From assembly GCA_018110985.1 (NCBI GenBank), contig JAGAWT010000015.1, forward strand, positions 1 to 64,000: 64,000 nucleotides of DNA, written 5' to 3'. Below are positions 24,561-34,255 of the stretch, one piece after another (the stretch's first letter is position 1; the number at the start of each line of letters is the position of its first letter). Both the position numbers and the translations under genes were made by a program. This DNA comes from Oscillospiraceae bacterium. GTDB taxonomy: Bacteria > Bacillota > Clostridia > Oscillospirales > Ruminococcaceae. The notes beneath the pieces are model-generated. The model searched no databases, was not told the origin of the DNA, and saw only the letters and a program-made list of their open reading frames with translations.

Positions 24561-26090
24561 ATGTATATCTGCAACATCAGCTTTATCGTGGTAAGCCGTG
24601 ACGGACATATAGGCTCCATAATAGAAAACACGCCTCTTCCGCCCCGCACCAATGTGAGCGTACTCACCTGTGCAGGTCTCGGAGACGAGATAAATGCCGC
24701 CGACACCATAGTTGTATTTGACGGCGAGGCTGCCTACGAAAAGGAGCGGCACCTTGTAAGGGAAAATGCGATCTCCGTCCTCCTCACCAAGGGCTTTGAG
24801 CTGCCGAAGGATATGCCCCATCACCTGTGGCTCGCCCCCACCGATGACCATATCCGCTACTTTGCAGCCAGAGCCATTGAGGAACACCGGAAGGCATTTG
24901 ACTACAGACGGCTGAAGATCTGCTTTGAGACCGCCTTTGACAGTATACCCGACCTTGTGTGGTTCAAGGATGTGAAGGGCTCCCATCTCTGGGTAAACGA
25001 CAGCTTCTGCGGTGCGGTGGGCAAGACCAAGGACATGGTATTTGACAGAGGTCACTACTACATATGGGACATACCCAAGGAGGAATACGACCAGGGCGAA
25101 TATGTATGCCTTGAATCCGAGGATGTGGTAATGAAGGAAGGCCGCACCTGCCTTTTCGACGAAAAGGTAAAGACCAAAAACGGCATGAAGCAGTTCCAGA
25201 CCTACAAATCCCCTCTCTACGACGTGGACGGCACACTTTTCGGCACCTGCGGAGTGGCAGGAGACGTTACCTCTCTCCACAATGTAAAGTGCGAGGTTGA
25301 TGCCATTCTGGAGACCATGCCTTTCTCCGTCCTTGTGGAGGACGACCTGGGAAAAGTGGTGAGCGTCAGCTCGCATTTCTTTGAGCATTTCCCGGAATAC
25401 GAGAACAGACCCGAGGACTGGGTGCGGGAGGTCGTAAAGGACAAGTGCGAGATAAGCGTCACCAAAAAGGACGGCTCCCCGGTCATACTCACGGTCTTTA
25501 AAAAGAACATCTATTCCGTTTTCCACGATGTGGTGGGCAGGCTCATAATACTTACGGATGTAACGGACGAAAGGGAAAGCTACGACCGTATACTCTCCAA
25601 CGCCAACACTGACTTTCTCACGGGTCTGTACAACCGCAGGCACATGGACGAATATCTGAAAACTCTTTTGGAGGATCCGTCTGATCTTGCATTTATCTAC
25701 GTTGACCTTGACAATTTCAAGAACATCAACGACACCCTCGGACACAATGCGGGAGACAATGTGCTCATCCGGACTGCCAAGACCCTCTGCAACTGCTTCG
25801 ACAAGGATTTCATCGTCAGGATGGGCGGTGATGAGTTCCTTATCATCAGCAAAAGGCATGGAGACACAGCTTTCTTTGAAAGTGAGGCACAAAGGCTCAT
25901 ACAAAAGCTGCACGAGGTTTTTGAAAATGCGGATATGCCCCTCTGTCTGAGCGCTTCTGCAGGTGTTGCCGTGGCAGATCCCTCCGTAAGGAAAACGCCC
26001 GCCTACCTTGAAAAGCTGATACGCAAAAGTGACGGTGCTCTGTACCGTGCAAAGCACGACGGAAAGAACTGTGTCAGAACGGAGCATTAA
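24561..26090 (+). CDS. Diguanylate cyclase with PAS domains
   Basis: The product is 509 residues, cytoplasmic. An N-terminal region of unknown fold (1-110) is followed by a PAS domain (about 115-245, PDLVWFKDVKGSHLWVN), a second PAS-like domain (about 245-335) and GGDEF (about 340-509). The active site is intact (VRMGGDEFLII, FKNINDTLGHNAGD). No RxxD inhibitory site is seen five residues upstream, so product inhibition may be absent. It should make c-di-GMP. Start at 24561 follows GGGGAGG; the in-frame TTG at 24534 is unlikely. Confidence 0.93.
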   Translation: MYICNISFIVVSRDGHIGSIIENTPLPPRTNVSVLTCAGLGDEINAADTIVVFDGEAAYEKERHLVRENAISVLLTKGFELPKDMPHHLWLAPTDDHIRYFAARAIEEHRKAFDYRRLKICFETAFDSIPDLVWFKDVKGSHLWVNDSFCGAVGKTKDMVFDRGHYYIWDIPKEEYDQGEYVCLESEDVVMKEGRTCLFDEKVKTKNGMKQFQTYKSPLYDVDGTLFGTCGVAGDVTSLHNVKCEVDAILETMPFSVLVEDDLGKVVSVSSHFFEHFPEYENRPEDWVREVVKDKCEISVTKKDGSPVILTVFKKNIYSVFHDVVGRLIILTDVTDERESYDRILSNANTDFLTGLYNRRHMDEYLKTLLEDPSDLAFIYVDLDNFKNINDTLGHNAGDNVLIRTAKTLCNCFDKDFIVRMGGDEFLIISKRHGDTAFFESEAQRLIQKLHEVFENADMPLCLSASAGVAVADPSVRKTPAYLEKLIRKSDGALYRAKHDGKNCVRTEH

Positions 26091-26094
26091 CTTG

Positions 26095-26198
26095 TTCAAA
26101 ACGTATAAATGTCTTTGTTTTCAGGGATAATATTTGTTATATGAATACAAATTATTTCAGACATAATTCAAAACGTAGACACAATTAAGTGCTATAAT
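26095..26198 (+). promoter_or_regulatory. mscL upstream region with direct repeats
   Basis: TTCAAAACGTA occurs at 26095-26105 and 26167-26177, 72 bp apart. The second copy lies 15 bp before a TATAAT (26193-26198) that lacks a good -35, so the repeats may be activator sites (inference). Confidence 0.4.
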
Positions 26199-26244
26199 AG
26201 AAAAAATATTTTAAAGGCCACCGTTAATTATGGAGGAGATCATT

Positions 26245-26688
26245 ATGGCAGATGAAAAGAAGAGCTTTCTTCAGGAATTCAAGGAATTCGCACTCAAAGG
26301 CAATGTAATGGACATGGCAGTCGGTGTTATCATCGGCGGAGCTTTCGGCAACATCGTTACCGCACTGACAGACTCTTTCATCACACCGCTTATCCAAGCC
26401 ATAACAGGCAGTGATTCCGTTGAAGTGGGCGGAGAATTTGTGATAAATGGCGCACATTTCACATACGGTGCTTTCATTTCTGCGATAATCAACTTTATCA
26501 TCCTGGCGCTCATACTCTTTTGTATGCTCAGAGCCATAAACAAGGCTACGACCGCTGCCGAGGAGGCTGCAAAGAAGCTGAAAAAGGAAGAGGAAAAGAA
26601 AGCCGAAGAGGCTGCCGCCGCTCCTGCAGAGCCTTCTAAGGAAGAGGTCCTTCTCACCGAGATAAGAGATCTTCTTGCCAAGAAGTAA
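26245..26688 (+). CDS. mscL: Large-conductance mechanosensitive channel
   Basis: The product is 147 residues. The first helix and TM1 carry the MscL signature FALKGNVMDMAVGVIIGGAF and TM2 is AIINFIILALILFCMLRAIN. A cytoplasmic Lys/Glu/Ala-rich tail ends in the MscL-type helix EVLLTEIRDLLAKK. It forms a homopentameric pore opening under membrane tension. GGAGGAGATC precedes the ATG at 26245. Confidence 0.95.
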   Translation: MADEKKSFLQEFKEFALKGNVMDMAVGVIIGGAFGNIVTALTDSFITPLIQAITGSDSVEVGGEFVINGAHFTYGAFISAIINFIILALILFCMLRAINKATTAAEEAAKKLKKEEEKKAEEAAAAPAEPSKEEVLLTEIRDLLAKK

Positions 26689-26701
26689 GACGACATATAA
26701 A

Positions 26702-26730
26702 AGAGGATAGATCATTCTATCCTCTGTTTC
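26702..26730 (+). terminator. Hairpin between mscL and guaB
   Basis: AGAGGATAGA pairs perfectly with TCTATCCTCT, followed by GTTT. It is a modest terminator. Confidence 0.6.
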
Positions 26731-26738
26731 ATAAATAA

Positions 26739-28244
<1,506 letters not shown>

Positions 28245-28519
28245 GCCGGCACGGCCGGCAGCGAGCCGTATGTTGCTTTATCATTTACCGTTACGAGCGG
28301 CTCGACCGCTTGCAAACAATATTTGACAGATGACACCGGATAGCTGGCAGCGAGCCGATACGATCGGCTTCGATAATTATGTTTCATTAGTCGGGAAATC
28401 ATTACATATGGATTTGACCGCTAAGCAGCGCCGACAGTCACTTTGGAAAGTCACTGTGCAGTAAAGTGTCGTATCATCTAACATATATTTCATTTTTTCC
28501 TATGAAAGGAGCTTTTACC
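28245..28519. other. Structured intergenic region with short repeats
   Basis: The region contains a 12-bp direct repeat GGCAGCGAGCCG (28257-28268, 28346-28357). It also holds an AGCCGAT/ATCGGCT hairpin at about 28353-28370 and a near-perfect hairpin CAGTCACTTT/AAAGTCACTG (28435-28456). No T-run terminator or known riboswitch is recognised. It forms the leader of the small gene at 28520. Confidence 0.4.
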
Positions 28520-28762
28520 ATGGATCTCAACGAAGCTAAGGGAATTATCGAAAAGGCAGCCACCACTGCAAAGAACGACCCGGATTTTGCTGCCCGTTTT
28601 GCCAAGGAGCCTGTCAAGACCTTAGAGGAGCTTACGGGCTTTGATCTCCCTGACGATCAGATCAATCCCATCATAGAGGGTATCAAGTCCAAGATCGCAG
28701 GCGGCAACCTCGCAGAGGGTGTCATGGGCAAGCTGGGCGGACTTTTCGGCGGCAGCAAATAA
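28520..28762 (+). CDS. Small helical protein with LPDDQ motif
   Basis: This 80-residue protein starts MDLNEAKGIIEKAATTAK with AAGGAGC upstream. The pattern DPDFAARFAKEP, LEELTGFDLPDDQ, then a Gly-rich tail (GGNLAEGVMGKLGGLFGG) superficially resembles Nif11/NHLP-type RiPP leader peptides. No maturation enzyme or exporter lies nearby and there is no core cysteine, so a RiPP role is only a possibility. It might equally be a small cytoplasmic helper protein. Confidence 0.75.
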   Translation: MDLNEAKGIIEKAATTAKNDPDFAARFAKEPVKTLEELTGFDLPDDQINPIIEGIKSKIAGGNLAEGVMGKLGGLFGGSK

Positions 28763-28792
28763 AAAAGAGGGGAGCGAAAGCTCCCCTTTATT
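28761..28792. terminator. Bidirectional terminator
   Basis: AGGGGAGC (28768-28775), GAAA loop and GCTCCCCT (28780-28787) have a T-run on both strands. It can end the small gene and, on the other side of the repeat, the histidine kinase. Confidence 0.9.
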
Positions 28793-28798
28793 CATATC

Positions 28799-28903
28799 AT
28801 ACTGATCTCTGACCGATGTATAGACAGGAAACAAGCCGCAAATGCTTGAATATAAGGGATTTGAGGCTTGGAGATCGTCTGTACATCAAGGAAGAATTAG
28901 TAT
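28799..28903 (+). repeat. 105-bp palindromic repeat, copy 3
   Basis: Exactly 105 bp in the same orientation as copies 2, 5 and 6. The flanking base on both sides is C. Its last base (28903) is the A of the TGA stop codon of the histidine kinase gene. Confidence 0.92.
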
Positions 28904-30231
28904 CACATATCTTTCGGCAGCAGCACTCTGAAGGTTATCTCCCCGTTTTTGTAGGATACATCTATGCTTCCCCTGTTCAGCTCTGCTATGCTCTTTGCCA
29001 TTGACAGCCCTATTCCGTACCCCTCCGTGTTTTTATCCTTTCTGGTATGGGATGAATCCTTACGGTAGAACCTTTCAAAGAACCGGCTGTAATCCACGCC
29101 CTTTCCGTCCTTATAGGAATTTGACACGCTGATAACGGCGTGTTTCTTTTTATATTCTGCCCTTATGCTCACCGTGCCCCCCTCATCGCAGTACTTCACC
29201 CCGTTGTCAAGGAGTATGGATATGAGCTCATACACAGATTTCTCCTGTGCTCTTGCATATATATCATCCGGTATGGAGGAGGTCAGCGCAACATTTCTTT
29301 TCCGGGCAACAGGCTCGAACTGAGCGCTGAGCTTTCGTGCGTTTTCGCTCACAGACACCTTTTCAAAGCCTATATCCCTGCTGTCCGCTTCTTCAAGCCT
29401 TGCCAGTGTTATAAGCTCATTTACCAGCTTTGTGAGCCTGTCCACCTGTTCAAGCGTGCTCTGTGTCCATTCGCTGCTCCCCTCTGTTGCCTCTATCACC
29501 TCTGTATTTGCGGATATGATGGCAAGCGGGGTCTTTAGCTCATGCCCCGCATTGGTTATGAACATCTTCTGTCTGTCATAGTTTTCTATATAAGGCTTCA
29601 CCGCATAATTTGAAAAGACCGACACCAGTATGAAAAACAAAAGAAATACCAGCAGCCCCAGTGATACGGTAAATATCCTTAAATAATACATCCTGTAGGT
29701 GCGTCCCGTATAATCAAGGAACACATATAGGGTATAGGTGCTGTTCTCATCGAAACGATCTATGCTGTCCGTGGCGGAGTAATCGTAGGAACGTGCCGTA
29801 TATGATCTGTTCAGCTCCCCGCCCGTCACATTCTTTTTCCTGAACATGAACGTGCTTTTGTCTATCATCATCATACCGTATTCCCTGCCCGACCTCTTTA
29901 CCATGGAATAGACCGTACCCGCATCCTCCTCCGAGATCGCAGCGATGTGCTCATAGTTTGAGCTAACGATATTGTCCGACTTATCTGCAAGAAGTGAGAA
30001 ATAGCGGGTCTCATAGGGGAGCTCCTCAGTGTATCTGAATGCAAATTTCGGTTCGTTCCCGCCAAAAAGCATAAGACCGTTATTGGCCGTGATAAAATCC
30101 AGTATGGACATAGCTTCGGAATAGTTGTTTATCCCCACTATGACATTTATCAGCACCATCAGCACGGTGATTATCAGCACTATTACACCGGATGCTATCA
30201 GAATGAACCTCGTTCTCAGGCGGCGTATCAT
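28903..30231 (-). CDS. Sensor histidine kinase, orphan
   Basis: The product is 442 residues. TM1 at about 10-32, an extracytoplasmic sensor of about 150 residues and TM2 at about 185-207 are followed by HisKA. Phospho-acceptor His lies in ITNAGHELKTPLAI near 228. The HATPase_c domain has N box DNGVKYC and G-rich GYGIGLSMAKSI. No response regulator is adjacent; the nearest is the kinase-less regulator at 19264. It has its own promoter. Its stop codon shares a base with the 105-bp repeat. Confidence 0.93.
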   Translation of the reverse strand: MIRRLRTRFILIASGVIVLIITVLMVLINVIVGINNYSEAMSILDFITANNGLMLFGGNEPKFAFRYTEELPYETRYFSLLADKSDNIVSSNYEHIAAISEEDAGTVYSMVKRSGREYGMMMIDKSTFMFRKKNVTGGELNRSYTARSYDYSATDSIDRFDENSTYTLYVFLDYTGRTYRMYYLRIFTVSLGLLVFLLFFILVSVFSNYAVKPYIENYDRQKMFITNAGHELKTPLAIISANTEVIEATEGSSEWTQSTLEQVDRLTKLVNELITLARLEEADSRDIGFEKVSVSENARKLSAQFEPVARKRNVALTSSIPDDIYARAQEKSVYELISILLDNGVKYCDEGGTVSIRAEYKKKHAVISVSNSYKDGKGVDYSRFFERFYRKDSSHTRKDKNTEGYGIGLSMAKSIAELNRGSIDVSYKNGEITFRVLLPKDM

Positions 30232-30263
30232 CCATGCCCCTCCTCATCTTTGTGATAACTTAA

Positions 30264-30292
30264 AGTATAGCACATTTTCACGCCTTTGTCCA
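30264..30292 (-). promoter_or_regulatory. Promoter of the histidine kinase
   Basis: On the minus strand TGGACA (30292-30287), a 17-bp spacer and TATACT (30269-30264). Confidence 0.65.
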
Positions 30293-30376
30293 CCGACAAA
30301 ATAAACAACTATGTCTGCATCCCGGGAGTATATGCCCGAAAACCTGCTCATTATATCGTTATCGGGTATAATGATA

Positions 30377-30410
30377 TGCCCCGAAACGCCTTTTTCGGCG
30401 GATCGGGGCA
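30377..30410. terminator. Nested hairpin after the phosphoribosyltransferase gene
   Basis: TGCCCCGA and TCGGGGCA enclose a second small CGCC/GGCG stem. There is no clear T-run after it, so termination is uncertain. Confidence 0.4.
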
Positions 30411-30471
30411 GAATGTCAGTACGATCTGTTTTCGGTCTCTTTCCTGTCTGTGCGGCAGGCGTACACAGTTT

Positions 30472-31101
30472 TTACAGCTTTGAGTAGCCGAAGCTGTTTA
30501 TAAGTGCATCTACCTTTCTTCCGTTCTTGCACATGGGGCATTCACCGGGAAGGCAGTTTATGTATTCGGGCAGATCATCTTCGGTGAAGATGGACTTCAC
30601 CTCTAAGCCGTGTATCTCATTTATGGCGGAGAATATGGCAGCCGTTCCCACAAGAGTCCCGCTGTAATACTGGAGACAGTCTATGGCACGGTTTATGCTC
30701 TTTCCTGTCGAAGCGGAGGAGATAACAAGAAGGACATTCTTCCCCCATATGTTTTTCTGGACATTGTCACGGAAAATAAGCTGGTTGTTGGTGTTGGTCT
30801 CGGGAGTGACAACGCTTATATCCTGGTCTACGTTTATTCCCGCACCGGAAAGGTATTCCGCAAGGAATGCGCCGATTATCTCCGTACCCTCAAGGCAGAT
30901 GATGGTGTCCACCTGGGTGGAGGAGTAAAGAGAGCCCAGCTCCTTGGCAGTCTCTCTTGCCATCTTCATACCGGTCTTAACGGATGTAAGATCCACATAG
31001 TAGTTTACATGGGAATGGCTGGTAGCAAAATGACCCGGTATGATGCCGATCTCTATTCTGCTGTTCTTCTTGAATTTGAGGAATTTCTCTCTGGATTCCA
31101 T
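30472..31101 (-). CDS. Phosphoribosyltransferase-like protein
   Basis: The product is 209 residues with the type I PRTase fold layout of orotate phosphoribosyltransferase-like proteins. It has TIICLEGTEIIGAFLAEYL and the LLVISSASTGKSINRAID loop in place of a canonical PRPP motif with two acidic residues. The usual acidic pair is missing (VISSASTGKS), so PRPP binding may be altered. A C-terminal CLPGECPMCKNG could bind metal. AGGAGTGATAA supports the start at 31101. It is 27 bp after the EAL gene. Confidence 0.75.
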   Translation of the reverse strand: MESREKFLKFKKNSRIEIGIIPGHFATSHSHVNYYVDLTSVKTGMKMARETAKELGSLYSSTQVDTIICLEGTEIIGAFLAEYLSGAGINVDQDISVVTPETNTNNQLIFRDNVQKNIWGKNVLLVISSASTGKSINRAIDCLQYYSGTLVGTAAIFSAINEIHGLEVKSIFTEDDLPEYINCLPGECPMCKNGRKVDALINSFGYSKL

Positions 31102-31128
31102 AATTATCACTCCTTATGAAAATATGAT

Positions 31129-33084
31129 CTATGAAAGCAGTTCATTGAACCTGTCAACAGGCAGGGGCTTTGAAAAATAGTAGCCCTGAAGGTAATCCGC
31201 TCCCATTTTTGTAAGTATTTCTATCTGGCTTGCGGTCTCCACGCCCTCTATCAGCACTCTGTAGCCCAGCTCCTTCATCATGCGCACACAGTTTTCCAGA
31301 AGGATATAGCCCTGCCTTGATTCTTCCGCTCCCCACAGGATGCTTTTGTCTATCTTGATAACATCCACTCCCAGTGAGAAAAGGGATGAAAGGTTGGAAT
31401 AGCCTGTGCCGAAATCATCTATGGAGAAAAGGAAGCCTTTTTCCTTCAGTCCCTTTATGACATTTCTCAGTAAGTCATAGTCGTTGGCGGCAACGGATTC
31501 CGTTATCTCAAAGTTGATAAAGTGCCTGTCTATGCCGAAGGTGCCCACAAGACGGTCTATATGATCCGCAAAGCCCTCCTTCATGCACTGGAGAACGGAA
31601 AGGTTCACATTTATGCTGTCAAGTCCAAGTTCGCCCGGCTTCCCCGTTGCCACATAGCGGCAGACCTCACAGAGGACGAACTCATCTATCTCATCTATGA
31701 GCCCCAGGCTCTCGGCTACGGGTATAAATTCATCCGGGTACAGATCCCCGAGCAAAGGGTCGTGCATCCTCAGCAGTGCCTCCGCCCCGTGGAGGCTTTT
31801 GTCAAGGTTGTAGGTGGGCTGGTAGTATACCTCGAAGCTGCCTCTTTCAAGCCCCTTTGATACAGCCGTTTCCACGGACATACGCCTTGTAAAAAGGCTC
31901 AGTCCCTCTCCGCAGATGAGCCCGTTTTCCGTGTTTGCGGGGAAAGGGCTGTCCGCAATGTAGAAAAGATCCTCTTCGCTCTGTGCATTTTTGGGTACAG
32001 AAGCACAGATGACCGTAACGGAAACGGGAATCTCCGCATCCCCCACTTTCCAGGGGGAATCAAAGCGTTCCCTTATGTGTCCGGAAAACTCCTCCGCCCA
32101 TCTTTCAGGACTTTCGCCGTGAATGTTTCCCGCAAATTCGTCGTATACCAGCAGGGCGAAGGTGGAGGGATTTGCAAGGTAGATGGAGTAGGAAGGCACC
32201 TTCGTGAGAAGGTAGCGCACTATCTCACGGTTCAGAAGGTCTCCGCTCTGCGACCCTGTGAGCCTTTGCACAAGACCGGGGTCGTGGAGCCTTACAAATA
32301 CTACGCTGAAATGTCTCCTGTTCCTGATACATCCGGCAACATCAAGCCGCAGAGCAGCTCTGTTGTAGCAGCCCGTTTCCACATTCATGCGCTCGTCCTC
32401 GTTTTCGATGACGGTCATTACCCCCGTGAAGCCCAGTGCTTCAAAAAGCACCTCTGCTCTGCACAGCGGGTACACAAGCTGTATGAGTATGCCCAGAAGA
32501 GCAAGGGCAAAGGAAAAGACCATCATGTACTTGTCACGGCGGGTAAGCACGTTCCAGGAGCGGATGAGAAGGTCAAAGGTGATGACGAAGGAAACAGCCG
32601 CACAGATGTATATGACCATTTCCAGCGGTCCCCTGTGGAATTCCCTGCTGCTGTCGTAGTACCAGGTGAGGTGAGTAAAGGGATTGACGATCACCACAGC
32701 CTCCGAAGCAATGAAAAGGAACAGGTTCAGCTTGTCCGTCCCCTTCCTGCTTTTCAGTGTGCCCTTTACTGAAAAGGTGACATCTATGACAGACGATACA
32801 TACCAGTAAAAAAGGGGGCACAGTGCAGAATGGGTGAAAAAGTAGATAAACCTTGTGATCCTGTAGACTTCAAAGGCATTATCCGAGGTGAGCCTCAGAC
32901 CTGTGTCTATGCCCCTGCCGATTATACCCGTGACAGAATTTATCATGAGTATGGCAAGTATCAGCATAAAGTACCTGTTCTGCTTTTTGCCCATCCTTCC
33001 AGCCAGAACGGAAAAGCAGATGTCTGCCAGACACAGAAGGAGTGCTGCGATGTTAAATCCGATACTTATCTGATTAAGATCCAT
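31129..33084 (-). CDS. Membrane c-di-GMP phosphodiesterase (EAL)
   Basis: The product is 651 residues. Seven or so N-terminal membrane helices (about 1-230) form a sensor module, followed by a degenerate GGDEF domain (about 240-390) and an EAL domain (about 400-650). All catalytic motifs are present: GAEALLRM, INVNLS, FEITES, SIDDFGTGYSN, VIKIDKS, LIEGVET and QGYYFSKPL. It should cleave c-di-GMP, unlike the defective protein at 401. TAAGGAGGG precedes the start. It is 90 bp after the MacB-core-like gene, so it may belong to the same operon. Confidence 0.92.
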   Translation of the reverse strand: MDLNQISIGFNIAALLLCLADICFSVLAGRMGKKQNRYFMLILAILMINSVTGIIGRGIDTGLRLTSDNAFEVYRITRFIYFFTHSALCPLFYWYVSSVIDVTFSVKGTLKSRKGTDKLNLFLFIASEAVVIVNPFTHLTWYYDSSREFHRGPLEMVIYICAAVSFVITFDLLIRSWNVLTRRDKYMMVFSFALALLGILIQLVYPLCRAEVLFEALGFTGVMTVIENEDERMNVETGCYNRAALRLDVAGCIRNRRHFSVVFVRLHDPGLVQRLTGSQSGDLLNREIVRYLLTKVPSYSIYLANPSTFALLVYDEFAGNIHGESPERWAEEFSGHIRERFDSPWKVGDAEIPVSVTVICASVPKNAQSEEDLFYIADSPFPANTENGLICGEGLSLFTRRMSVETAVSKGLERGSFEVYYQPTYNLDKSLHGAEALLRMHDPLLGDLYPDEFIPVAESLGLIDEIDEFVLCEVCRYVATGKPGELGLDSINVNLSVLQCMKEGFADHIDRLVGTFGIDRHFINFEITESVAANDYDLLRNVIKGLKEKGFLFSIDDFGTGYSNLSSLFSLGVDVIKIDKSILWGAEESRQGYILLENCVRMMKELGYRVLIEGVETASQIEILTKMGADYLQGYYFSKPLPVDRFNELLS

Positions 33085-33173
33085 TGTACACCCTCCTTAT
33101 TCTGCCGTTCATCAGCGCAATGGCCGAAGGTCTGCGCCTGCCGCCTGCTTGCCGAAAGCAGGATCTTGAATAA

Positions 33174-34238
33174 CTACTGTACAGTGGGGTGTGTCTTTGC
33201 GTACAGCTTTTTGAGCCGTTTTTCTCTCTGTGCATCGAAGAAAGCGTAGATACGCTTTGCAATGGCACCCATGCCCTTTGCAGCGGCAAACATGAGAGCC
33301 ACAGTGGAGCAGGCTGTGATTATCAGCAGCAATGCGGTTGGAAATGCCAGTATCCTTGCCTCCAGCTCCGCTGCCCGAACGGTATTCTCCGACCAGGGGT
33401 AGGCAAAGGTGGAGATCCTCATCGCTGTGGTGGGGATGTCCCGAACGCCCTTTACAAGCTCTATAAGGTCAAAGCGCTTGGATTGTTCCACGGTGTTTCC
33501 CTTGTCGTACTGGGTCTTGAAGACCTCTTCTGCTACTATACGACCGAAATCCCTTACCTTTTCCGGTATACAGTATTCGTAGACCGACAGTGCGGAATAG
33601 GGTGAAAAGTCCTTCATTGCCTGATAAGGCACATACACATGGGGCTTTACCCCGTAGGCAGTCCTTGCGATCCTGTCCTGTATATCCGGAGCTCTCACCA
33701 CTCCCCTGATGCGGTAGTTCCTGCCGTTTATTAATACCTCTCTGCCCACGGTATCCATAGAACCGAACATATTCCATGAGGCGAGGTCGTCAAGAACGAT
33801 GATATCTATATTGGGGTCACTTTCGGAGAAGTAGGAGCCGTAGAGCAGCTCCTCGGGGTGGAAAACGAAGTAGTCTCCCCACACTCCTGTAGCTATAACA
33901 TCCGTGTAGACACGGCCGTTGTAGATCGAGGTCTCCGTTTCTGCATAGGCGCAGTCTATCCACTGTCTGCCCGCAGCATCATCCGAAAGGGCTGCCTGAT
34001 CCTTCAGGGTCTTTTCCATCTGCCTTCTCAGCATAAAGGCATCTACTTCGCTCTTTCCCTCAGATCCCGAAAAGTACACAGATTCCTGTGTGTACTTCAC
34101 ACTGCCGTTTCCCCAGCTGCTTGCAGCGCCGTCAAGGGCATAGTGTTCTTTGAGATAGTTTATCCTGAGCAGCGTACAGGCCGTAAAGATCAGGATAAGC
34201 ACATTTACGGCTATAAGTACCTTTATCTCTGTTTTCAT
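33174..34238 (-). CDS. MacB periplasmic-core-like membrane protein
   Basis: The product is 354 residues. One N-terminal membrane helix (IKVLIAVNVLILIFTACTLL) and one near the C-terminus (FPTALLLIITACSTVALMF) flank a large extracytoplasmic domain. That domain resembles the MacB core (GREVLINGRNYRIRGVVRAP). The four-helix FtsX permease and ATPase of real MacB are absent. It overlaps or abuts the adaptor gene; ATG at 34238 has AAGGGATC upstream, while ATG at 34256 overlaps the previous stop (TGATG). Confidence 0.75.
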   Translation of the reverse strand: MKTEIKVLIAVNVLILIFTACTLLRINYLKEHYALDGAASSWGNGSVKYTQESVYFSGSEGKSEVDAFMLRRQMEKTLKDQAALSDDAAGRQWIDCAYAETETSIYNGRVYTDVIATGVWGDYFVFHPEELLYGSYFSESDPNIDIIVLDDLASWNMFGSMDTVGREVLINGRNYRIRGVVRAPDIQDRIARTAYGVKPHVYVPYQAMKDFSPYSALSVYEYCIPEKVRDFGRIVAEEVFKTQYDKGNTVEQSKRFDLIELVKGVRDIPTTAMRISTFAYPWSENTVRAAELEARILAFPTALLLIITACSTVALMFAAAKGMGAIAKRIYAFFDAQREKRLKKLYAKTHPTVQ

Positions 34239-34255
34239 GCTTGATCCCTTCGGCA

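Noticed and set aside
24513-26099. 528-residue minus-strand frame opposite the diguanylate cyclase
   Set aside because: The plus strand encodes intact PAS and GGDEF motifs with promoter and ribosome site; the opposite frame is a shadow.
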